A DNA stretch of 12,780 bases from Geodermatophilaceae bacterium (GTDB taxonomy: Bacteria > Actinomycetota > Actinomycetes > Mycobacteriales > Geodermatophilaceae): the NCBI GenBank assembly GCA_013811975.1, contig JACCUF010000226.1, forward strand, positions 1 through 12,780, given 5' to 3'. This document shows, piece by piece, positions 1-6,366 of this stretch (its first letter is position 1; each line of letters begins with the position of its first letter). The notes under the pieces were generated by a model that did not search any database, had not been told where the DNA came from, and saw nothing but the letters and a program-made list of their open reading frames with translations. The position numbers and the translations under genes were made by a program.

Positions 1-621
1 CCGGTGGCCCGGCAGGTGACCGGATACCTTGCCCTGCAGAGCTTTCAGTTCTATTCCTACGCGGCATGGCTGCCGACTCTGCTGGGTGACGAGGGAATCG
101 ACGCCAATACGGCCGGCTACATGCTGATGCTCAGCAACCTAACGGGGGCCGCGGGGGCGCTCGTCCTGCCGTCGTTCATCAACCGGCTGCGCACGCAGCG
201 GCTCCCCGTGGTAGCCGTCACCGGGTTTTACGGCGTCTCACTGCTCGGGCTATTGGTCGCACCATCGGCCGGCGCCTGGGTCTGGGTCAGCATCTACGGA
301 GTCGCGCAGGGGGCGGGCTTCTCACTGGCCCTGACCCTGATGGTCCTGCGTAGCCCGGACACTGCGGTCGCGGCCCGGCTCTCCGGCGTCGCCCAACTGA
401 TCGGGTACCTTTTTGCGGCCACCGGTCCGGTCCTGCTCGGCTTCGTGCAGGACGTCACCGGTGGTTGGGAATGGCCGATCGGCGTGCTGCTCGTCCTACT
501 CGGTCCGATGCTGTGGTTCGGTCTCGGTGCCGGCCGCGACATCCTGCTCGGCCAGGATGCAGACGCTCCTGGGATTTCAACTACCGCTGGCCGGGACGAT
601 CAGTCGTTCAACAGGACGTAG
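1..621 (+). CDS. MFS transporter, CynX/NimT-like, C-terminal half (5' partial)
   Basis: This is the end of a major facilitator superfamily permease of the CynX/NimT type, a group that includes cyanate and 2-nitroimidazole exporters. The frame is open from the first base. The GTG at position 4 is probably internal, because about 205 residues is half the family length of roughly 400. I see six hydrophobic segments, at about residues 6-26, 36-58, 68-88, 90-115, 125-147 and 155-176, which fit transmembrane helices 7-12. The opening 'LQSFQFYSYAAWLPTLL' matches the helix-7 region of this family. The short polar tail ends at TAG 619-621. The last 22 bases overlap the end of the convergent minus-strand gene if that gene's frame is restored. 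The substrate cannot be read from the sequence. Confidence 0.85.
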   Translation, partial: PVARQVTGYLALQSFQFYSYAAWLPTLLGDEGIDANTAGYMLMLSNLTGAAGALVLPSFINRLRTQRLPVVAVTGFYGVSLLGLLVAPSAGAWVWVSIYGVAQGAGFSLALTLMVLRSPDTAVAARLSGVAQLIGYLFAATGPVLLGFVQDVTGGWEWPIGVLLVLLGPMLWFGLGAGRDILLGQDADAPGISTTAGRDDQSFNRT

Positions 622-1579
622 TACAAGTAGTCGTCGCCGGAGTCGTTGTCGACGGCGTACACCTCGCCCTGATAGCCACCGGCGCCGCCCGGTGGAAGGT
701 ACCTAGTTACGGGTCGAGTCGTCTGTCTGGGTGACCTGCTCATCTATGGATCCGTCGAACTGGCGGGCCTGCTCGGCGTAGGCCACGGCGACAGAGTCCA
801 CGTCCGAGCCGGGTAGGACGCAGCAGGACGCCGAAGCCACCGGTGAGACTGCCGGCTGAATACTGGACCAGTAGTTCGCTCCCCTCCAGCAGCACGTAGT
901 CGCCGGGGTCGGTGCCCTCCGCCAACGTCTGTGGCGCGAGTGGGCCGTCGATGCCGGGACGTGGCCGAGCGGCCGGTGCGGCTGGTGCGTCCCCGCCGGG
1001 CCATGGTTCGGCCTCGCTGTCGTAGGACTCGGACGTGTGCTCGCCGGCGAGGACGACGGAGTAGTGACCCGTCACGTCACCTGGCACGGTCTGCAGTTCG
1101 GCGGTGACTGACAATCCAGCACCCGGCCCTGACCTGCCGATCCGGGTGATCCCGCAGAGCAGCCGTTCGTCCTGCAGCACACAGCCCTGGGCGGTCCCCG
1201 GATCGAATTCCGCCTGCAGGACGCTCTCGAACTGGCCCAGCAGCGCGGTCCAGGTCGCGAGCGGGTCGTCGGCGACCAACAGGATGGCCCGCCAAGGGGG
1301 TGTCGCCGCCCCCGATTCCCCGGATTTCCCCGAGTACGGTGCCGCGTAGTGCATCGGTGTCGCGATGAGGCTGGCCCCCGCCGGCACCGTGAACCCGTCG
1401 GGCAGCGCAGTTCCGGCGGGCATGAGGGCATCAGCAGGCACGCCCGGCCGCGGTGCGGGTTCGCTTGTCGACTGCAGCGCGACGACCACGATCGCGGCCA
1501 CCACCGCCGCGACCAATCCGAGGGCAGTGGCCAACACCTTGAGGTTGAACCGGCGCTCTGATTTCGGGGGCGGGCCCAT
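600..1579 (-). CDS. Membrane-anchored extracytoplasmic protein of unknown function, frame broken twice
   Basis: I do not recognise the family. From ATG 1577-1579 the protein has a charged N-terminus, one transmembrane helix at about residues 15-36, a Pro/Ala-rich linker, then a soluble domain with two cysteines (133 and 142) that could form a disulfide outside the cell. Read literally, the frame ends at 740. However, the codons from about 740 to 813 carry few G/C third bases, while another frame with mainly G/C third bases runs on to a TAG at 703-705. A third frame then continues to TGA at 600-602, ending in 'DNDSGDDYLYYVLLND'. Removing one base from each GGG run at 811-813 and 711-713 joins the three pieces into one ORF of 325 codons with no internal stop. 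An ATG further upstream at 1801 is unlikely: the segment it adds has no signal-like features and overlaps the divergent merR promoter. The gene is either a recent pseudogene or carries sequencing errors. Confidence 0.72.
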
Positions 1580-1760
1580 CCCTGCATGGAACCACAGCAG
1601 ATCAGCGAACCGCCGTGGCAACTGCAGAGTTGGCCAGCGCACTGAGTCCGTCGAGGACCCCGACGCGCCGGCGTGGCCGGTGGCCCCGACAACACGACGG
1701 TAAGCCTGTGTACAACATGCAAGCCTCGGCCGCTCCCGGCTCGGCACCGGTTTCCCGGAG

Positions 1761-1799
1761 TTGCATCTGGTACCCAGGTACAGGTTTATCGTGGGGGTC
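1761..1799 (+). promoter_or_regulatory. MerR-type promoter and operator of the regulator gene
   Basis: A -35-like TTGCAT (1761-1766) and a -10-like TTTATC (1785-1790) are 18 bases apart, or 19 if TTATCG is taken. This is the long spacing typical of MerR-controlled promoters. Between them lies a perfect inverted repeat, GTACC-CA-GGTAC (1770-1781), where a MerR dimer would be expected to bind. The likely transcription start falls at or just before the ATG at 1800, so the mRNA may be leaderless, although a G-run just upstream of the ATG could act as a weak ribosome site. The arrangement suggests autoregulation. This is inference from position and motif only. Confidence 0.6.
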
Positions 1800-2273
1800 A
1801 TGACCCAGGCCCTGCGTTCTGGTCAGGTTGCCGCCGCAGCCGGGGTGAACCGCCAGACCTTGCGCTACTACGAACGCCGCGGGCTGATCGTCGAGCCGGA
1901 CCGCAGCCCGGGCGGGCATCGCCTTTATCCACCGGCGACGGTTCGGGTCCTGCGAGTGATCAAGGCAGCTCAGCAGCTGGGCTTCACCCTCGAGGAAGTG
2001 GCTGATCTGCTCGCTGTTGGCGCGCATCGGCACGGCCGGTGGACCGCCGATGTCGGCCTGCGCAGTCGGGCCGAGGACAAGCTTGCAGAAGTCAAGCAGA
2101 AGATCGTCGATCTAGGCGTCATCCGCGACACCCTTCGCGCCGCAGTCGCAGCTGGCTGCGACGACCTGATGACCTGCGCCGAGAGCCCCTGCTGCCCCCT
2201 GCCCTTCGCCGAACTCGCCGGGGAATCCAGCGACGCCAAGGCCGGAAAGGAGGCCACAGCAGCGGCGCATTGA
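1800..2273 (+). CDS. MerR-family transcriptional regulator with C-terminal cysteine cluster
   Basis: A 157-residue regulator. Residues 6-70 form the MerR winged helix-turn-helix ('VNRQTLRYYERRGLI', then the wing 'PGGHRLYP'). Residues 85-115 form the long dimerisation helix. The C-terminal loop has Cys120, Cys126, Cys131 and Cys132, the last two followed by 'PLP', in the place where MerR, CueR and ZntR hold metal. The cysteine that MerR and ZntR carry just before the dimer helix (Cys82 and Cys79) is absent; His76 and His78 are there instead. A metal or thiol-reactive ligand is likely, but the spacing does not match mercury, copper or zinc sensors exactly, so none is named. I chose ATG 1800 over an in-frame ATG at 1761 because the domain starts right after it and the promoter lies between the two. 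No metal transporter or reductase gene is adjacent, so besides itself the target is unknown. Confidence 0.88.
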   Translation: MTQALRSGQVAAAAGVNRQTLRYYERRGLIVEPDRSPGGHRLYPPATVRVLRVIKAAQQLGFTLEEVADLLAVGAHRHGRWTADVGLRSRAEDKLAEVKQKIVDLGVIRDTLRAAVAAGCDDLMTCAESPCCPLPFAELAGESSDAKAGKEATAAAH

Positions 2274-2328
2274 CCACTAACTGGTCAATTGCCGCGGACA
2301 CCGGCCGACACGCGGCAAATGACCAGTT
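2269..2328 (+). terminator. Long hairpin after the MerR gene; terminator or regulatory structure
   Basis: Bases 2279-2296 pair with 2311-2328 in an 18-base stem with a single A-A mismatch (2288/2319) around a 14-base loop. It starts five bases after the MerR stop codon. The downstream side is only moderately T-rich (CGTTGTTT), so it is a weak intrinsic terminator at best. A competing 8-base stem, ATTGACCA (2269-2276) with TGGTCAAT (2282-2289), uses part of the left arm, so the two folds exclude each other. The segment may end the MerR transcript, act in the 5' region of the dehydrogenase gene at 2411, or be a protein binding site. The inverted repeat itself is certain; its role is not. Confidence 0.55.
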
Positions 2329-2410
2329 CGTTGTTTGGGTCAAGGGGCTGGTGGGTCACCGTTGGCGGGCTGGCCCAGCCACGGCCGCTCGATAGGGCCA
2401 TGCTGGGCCG

Positions 2411-5323
2411 GTGCCGTCGGACCGAGCCGATTCCGCTGAGGTCGTCGCCACGCTGCGGCGCGCCGGGATCGCCGAGGTGGACGACAGCGCACTGACCCGC
2501 TCGCTCTACGCCTCGGATGCGTCGCTGTATCGGGTGCCCCCGACCGTGGTGGTGATCCCCCGGAACGTCGAGGACCTGGCGGCGACCCTCGGCGTCTGTC
2601 ACGAACTCTCGGTGCCGCTGACCATGCGCGGCGCGGGAACGTCCATCGCCGGTAACGCTGTGGGGGCGGGAGTCGTCGCCGATGTCAGCCGACACCTGAA
2701 CCGGATCGTGCACTTCGACTCCCAGGCTGGGACCGCGGTCGTGGAGCCGGGCATCGTGCAGTCCTCCCTGCAACGGGCGGTGGCCGCACACGGATGGCGA
2801 TTCGGACCCGACCCGTCCACTTACAACCGCGCCACAATTGGCGGCATGATCGGCAACAATGCTTGTGGCTCAAGGACTCTGGGATACGGCCGTACGAGCG
2901 ACAACGTCCTCGGTCTGGACGTGCTGACCGGTGCCGGGGAACGCTTGCGCCTCGGTTCCCTCGCCCTGGGTGACCCCGCCCCAGGCGGCGCGAGGGACAG
3001 CGAAACAGGGCTCCTGGATGCCCTACGGGAGTTGATCGGCGCACACCTGGGGACCGTGCGAACCGAGTTCGGCAGGTTCGGTCGACAGGTCTCCGGCTAT
3101 TCACTGGAGCACCTGTTGCCCGAACGCGGCTTCGACGTCGGCAAAGCCCTGGTCGGCAGTGAGGGAACCCTGGCGGTGACGTTGGCAGCCGAGGTTCGGC
3201 TGGTCCGCGATCCCCCGGTCCGGCGTCTTGTCGTGCTGGGCTATCCGTCCATGGCCGAGGCGGCGGACGCGGTACCGGCCCTGCTGCCCCATCAACCGAC
3301 TGCATGCGAGGGCCTGGATCGACGGATCGTCGAGGTGGTCCGGGCGCGCCGGGGTGACATGGCCGTCCCACCGTTGCCTCGAGGCTCGGGCTGGCTGCTG
3401 GTCGAACTCGCCGGCGAGGCCGATGAGATCGAGGCCCTGCTGCCAGGACTGATCGCGGACGGATCGGCACTGGAGGCACTCGTTGTCCGCGACGCGACTG
3501 CCGCAGCCGACGTGTGGCGGATCCGCGAGGACGGTGCCGGTCTGTCAGCCCGTACCCCCTCGGGACATCCGGCGCACGCGGGGTGGGAGGACGCCGCAGT
3601 ACCGCCGAGCCGGCTCGGAGATTACCTGCGCGAGTTCGAAGCACTGATGCTCAGTTATGAGCTCACTGGCGTGCCGTACGGACATTTCGGCGACGGCTGC
3701 CTGCATATCCGGATCGACTTCCCCTTCGCACGTACGGGCGGGACGGCGCTCTACCGGGACTTCGTGCTGGAGGCGGCCCGGCTCGCGGCCAGCCACGGTG
3801 GCTCCCTATCCGGCGAGCACGGGGATGGTCGAGCCCGCAGCGAGTTGCTCTCGCTGATGTACTCGCCCGAGTCGCTGGGCTTGTTCGAACAGGTCAAGGA
3901 ACTCTTCGACCCTGACCGGCTGCTCAACCCAGGAGTGATCGTCTCGCCGGCCCCTCTCGATGCCGACATCCGCGTCGCAGCCGCACGACCTCTGCGCCGC
4001 CGGGAACTTCGGTCGCTGACGCTCGCCTACCGGCACGACCGCGGCGACCTTTCGATGGCAGTGCATCGCTGCACCGGGATAGGGAAGTGCCTGGCAGACA
4101 ATGCGCCCACCGGCGGGGTGATGTGTCCTTCCTACCTCGCCACCCGGGAGGAAAAGGATTCCACTCGTGGCCGCGCTCGGGTCCTGCAGGACGTCGTCGC
4201 TGGTCAGCTCGGCGACGACGGGTTCAAGTCCGAGGCGTTGGCCGACGCCCTCGACCTGTGCCTGTCGTGCAAGGGCTGCGCATCCGACTGCCCGACCGGC
4301 GTCGACATGGCAGCCTACAAGGCCGAATCCCTGCACCAGCGCTACCTCCGGCGCCTGCGTCCACGGTCGCACTACGCCCTCGGGTGGCTGCCGCGCTGGG
4401 CCCGGCTCCTACGTCGAGCACCCGTCCTCACCGGGCTGGTCAACCGACTGATGCGGTCCCGGTCATTGCATCCCCTCCTCACCTGGGCTGCGGGCGTCGA
4501 CCGTCGTCGACCGTTGCCGACCTTCTCCCACAACACCTTTCGGCAAAGCTTCGGGAGTAGGCCGGCGCCGAGGCGTGGTCCCGCCCCGAATGGCAGCGTG
4601 GTCTTGTTTGTCGACAGCTTCACCGAGCACTTCAACCCGAGGATCGGCGTGGCGATGGTCTCTGTACTGGAGGCCGCCGGCTATGCGGTCACGGTGCCGG
4701 CGACTTCCACCTGCTGTGGGCTGACCTGGATCTCGACCGGTCAGCTGGATGGGGCCCGGCGGCAGTTGCGCCGTACCGTCCGGGCTCTAGCCCCATACGT
4801 GAGTGCCGGCGCTCTTGTCGTCGGGATCGAACCCTCGTGCACGGCGGTGCTACGCAGCGATGCCCAGGAGCTGCTCCGCGGAGATGACGCGATCATGGCC
4901 CGCGAGGTGGCCGCAGCGACCCGGACACTGGCTGAGCTGTTGGCCCAGACACCGGATTGGACTGCCCCCGATCTGCGCGGCACCCGGGTGGTCGCCCAGC
5001 CGCACTGCCACCATCACGCGATCATGGGCTGGTCGCCGGATGCCGACCTGCTCCGCCGGGCCGGCGCCGACGTGCTGCGACTGGGTGGATGCTGCGGCTT
5101 GGCCGGCAATTTCGGCCTCGAACGCGGCCACCACGACGTGTCCATCGCGATCGCCGAACATCAGCTGTTACCCGCAGTACGGGACATGGGTCCCACAGAC
5201 CGGGTTTTGGCCGACGGCTTCAGTTGCCGGACGCAGCTCGGCGACTTGGCCGGCGCCCGCGGCGAGCATCTGGCCGAACTCCTGAGCCAACCGGGTCAGG
5301 GGAGGCCGGGTGCAGGCCGGTAG
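2411..5323 (+). CDS. FAD-linked 2-hydroxyacid dehydrogenase with 4Fe-4S and two CCG domains (YdiJ-like)
   Basis: A 970-residue fusion close in size to E. coli YdiJ (about 1018). Residues 44-265 are the FAD-binding PCMH domain ('RGAGTSIAGNAVG' at 73-85, 'IGGMIGNNACG' at 143-153). Residues 270-512 are the FAD-oxidase C-terminal domain, with 'HFGDGCLHIR' (425-434) and 'GEHGDG' (469-474), active-site signatures of glycolate, D-lactate and D-2-hydroxyglutarate dehydrogenases. A ferredoxin-type module follows, with cysteines 554, 560, 572 and then 617, 620, 623, 627. Two GlpC/HdrB-like cysteine-rich domains have 'CCGLTW' (768-773) and 'GCCGLAGNFG' (893-902), plus Cys810 and 'PHCHHH' (864-869). The family oxidises a D-2-hydroxyacid at FAD and passes electrons through Fe-S clusters to a membrane quinone or other acceptor. 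YdiJ proteins have been linked to D-2-hydroxyglutarate; the substrate here is not proven. The GTG start fits where homologous sequence begins, but no good ribosome site is visible. The next gene begins 23 bases downstream. Confidence 0.9.
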   Translation: MPSDRADSAEVVATLRRAGIAEVDDSALTRSLYASDASLYRVPPTVVVIPRNVEDLAATLGVCHELSVPLTMRGAGTSIAGNAVGAGVVADVSRHLNRIVHFDSQAGTAVVEPGIVQSSLQRAVAAHGWRFGPDPSTYNRATIGGMIGNNACGSRTLGYGRTSDNVLGLDVLTGAGERLRLGSLALGDPAPGGARDSETGLLDALRELIGAHLGTVRTEFGRFGRQVSGYSLEHLLPERGFDVGKALVGSEGTLAVTLAAEVRLVRDPPVRRLVVLGYPSMAEAADAVPALLPHQPTACEGLDRRIVEVVRARRGDMAVPPLPRGSGWLLVELAGEADEIEALLPGLIADGSALEALVVRDATAAADVWRIREDGAGLSARTPSGHPAHAGWEDAAVPPSRLGDYLREFEALMLSYELTGVPYGHFGDGCLHIRIDFPFARTGGTALYRDFVLEAARLAASHGGSLSGEHGDGRARSELLSLMYSPESLGLFEQVKELFDPDRLLNPGVIVSPAPLDADIRVAAARPLRRRELRSLTLAYRHDRGDLSMAVHRCTGIGKCLADNAPTGGVMCPSYLATREEKDSTRGRARVLQDVVAGQLGDDGFKSEALADALDLCLSCKGCASDCPTGVDMAAYKAESLHQRYLRRLRPRSHYALGWLPRWARLLRRAPVLTGLVNRLMRSRSLHPLLTWAAGVDRRRPLPTFSHNTFRQSFGSRPAPRRGPAPNGSVVLFVDSFTEHFNPRIGVAMVSVLEAAGYAVTVPATSTCCGLTWISTGQLDGARRQLRRTVRALAPYVSAGALVVGIEPSCTAVLRSDAQELLRGDDAIMAREVAAATRTLAELLAQTPDWTAPDLRGTRVVAQPHCHHHAIMGWSPDADLLRRAGADVLRLGGCCGLAGNFGLERGHHDVSIAIAEHQLLPAVRDMGPTDRVLADGFSCRTQLGDLAGARGEHLAELLSQPGQGRPGAGR

Positions 5324-5334
5324 ACGTACTACGT
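5324..5334. promoter_or_regulatory. Short perfect palindrome between two oxidoreductase genes
   Basis: ACGTA-C-TACGT is a perfect 5-1-5 palindrome that fills half of the 23-base gap between the TAG at 5321-5323 and the GTG at 5347. It could be an operator for a small dimeric regulator, but a palindrome this short can arise by chance. A purine-rich stretch, AAGG (5335-5338) followed by AGGGG (5341-5345), precedes the GTG and may serve as the ribosome site. Confidence 0.25.
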
Positions 5335-5346
5335 AAGGCTAGGGGC

Positions 5347-6366
5347 GTGACGCCCTCCTCGGCTATCCGGATCGCGATGATCGGTGCCGGCGGCGTCGCT
5401 GTCCGCCATGCGCAGACTCTCCGCGAGTTCGCTGACGCCGCAGTGGTTGCCGTCGCCGACCCGGACGCCGGACGGGCGGCGGAACTAGCCGACGCGTGCG
5501 ATGCTAGGTCCTATTCCGATCCCGCCAAGATGCTGAATGAGCAATCTCCGGATGCGGTCTACATCTGTGTCCCGCCCTTCGCCCACGGCGCCCCAGAACT
5601 GGCGTGCATCGCCAGCGGAATCCCGTTCTTCGTGGAGAAACCGCTCTCGGTCGAGCTAGCGATCGCCGAGCAGATCGCGACTGCCGTGCTCGAAGCCGAC
5701 TTGATTACCGCTACCGGCTATCACTGGCGCTACTTCGACACCGTGACCGAAGCCGCGCAGTTGTTGGCCGAGCGGCCACCTCGGGTCGTGATCGGTTCTT
5801 GGCTGGACAAGGTGCCGCCTCCCCCTTGGTGGGTGCGACGGGACCGATCCGGGGGACAGGTCGTGGAACAGCTCACCCATGTGCTCGACCTGCTCCGAGT
5901 TCTCGTAGGCGAGGTCGAGGTCGTCCACGCGTTCGGTCACCATCTCTCGCGCCCGGATCATCCCGACAGCGACATCGATGACGTCACGGTGGCCACCCTC
6001 CAGATGGCCGGAGGTGTCCTCGGGGCGCTCACTGCATCCAGTCTGCTGAGCCACAAGTACCGGGCGGGATTGGAAGTCATCGCCGATGGACTGGCCCTGC
6101 AGCTGACCGAAACCGAGCTGACCATCGCGCGCGAAGGTCCGCCGACGACCCGATCACCGGCTAATGACGCCAAGTTCGCCGTCGACCGTGCCTTCATCGA
6201 CGCCGTGCTCGGCCGCGGGGACGACGTACGGGCTCCCTACCCCGAGGCTCTGCGTACCCATCGACTCGGCCTCGCTATCGCCGAGTCTGCAGCCACCGGC
6301 CAGGCGGTGTACCTGTCTGGGAGCGGCCCAGCCGGCGCCGACCCCGCCTTCGAGACACTCTCGTGA
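5347..6366 (+). CDS. Gfo/Idh/MocA-family NAD(P)-dependent dehydrogenase
   Basis: A 339-residue cytoplasmic dehydrogenase of usual family length. Residues 7-120 form the Rossmann fold: 'IGAGGVA' (12-18) is the dinucleotide loop, Asp38 after the second strand ('AVADPD') favours NAD over NADP, and 'EKPL' (97-100) holds the conserved Glu-Lys-Pro active-site lysine. 'GGQVVEQLTHVLDLLR' (169-184) is the family's second signature, with catalytic His178 and Asp181. Members oxidise, reduce or rearrange hydroxyl/keto positions of sugars, inositols or sugar acids. The exact substrate cannot be read. The GTG at 5347 was chosen because the fold begins six residues in; the frame is open further upstream, but that stretch is antisense-like junk inside the previous gene. 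Its TGA overlaps the GTG of the next gene (GTGA), so the two products are probably made together and act on one pathway. Confidence 0.88.
   Translation: MTPSSAIRIAMIGAGGVAVRHAQTLREFADAAVVAVADPDAGRAAELADACDARSYSDPAKMLNEQSPDAVYICVPPFAHGAPELACIASGIPFFVEKPLSVELAIAEQIATAVLEADLITATGYHWRYFDTVTEAAQLLAERPPRVVIGSWLDKVPPPPWWVRRDRSGGQVVEQLTHVLDLLRVLVGEVEVVHAFGHHLSRPDHPDSDIDDVTVATLQMAGGVLGALTASSLLSHKYRAGLEVIADGLALQLTETELTIAREGPPTTRSPANDAKFAVDRAFIDAVLGRGDDVRAPYPEALRTHRLGLAIAESAATGQAVYLSGSGPAGADPAFETLS

Noticed and set aside
711..813. Programmed ribosomal frameshifting as the cause of the two breaks
   Set aside because: No classic slippery heptamer or downstream pseudoknot is evident, and two successive shifts in an unknown membrane protein plus a third of the same type elsewhere fit an indel artefact better.
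1619..1632. Inverted repeat CAACT-GCAG-AGTTG upstream of the unknown membrane gene
   Set aside because: Only five paired bases, with no promoter elements in register; easily due to chance.
1580..1801. The longer N-terminus (start at 1801) for the minus-strand unknown protein
   Set aside because: The extra 74 residues contain no recognisable feature, lie across the merR promoter, and come before a clear membrane-anchor start at 1579.
2336..2358. Direct repeat TGGGTCA separated by nine bases as a mobile-element trace
   Set aside because: Too short, with no flanking inverted repeats or transposase; better treated as part of the GGTCA half-site group.
2685..3644. A 319-codon minus-strand ORF antisense to the FAD dehydrogenase gene
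   Set aside because: Arg/Pro/Ser-rich translation with no motif; it lies opposite the conserved FAD-binding domain.
4957..5346. An extended N-terminus of the Gfo/Idh protein inside the FAD dehydrogenase gene
   Set aside because: The stretch is Arg/Pro-rich, has no family similarity, and overlaps the conserved CCG domain of the upstream gene; GTG 5347 places the Rossmann fold correctly.
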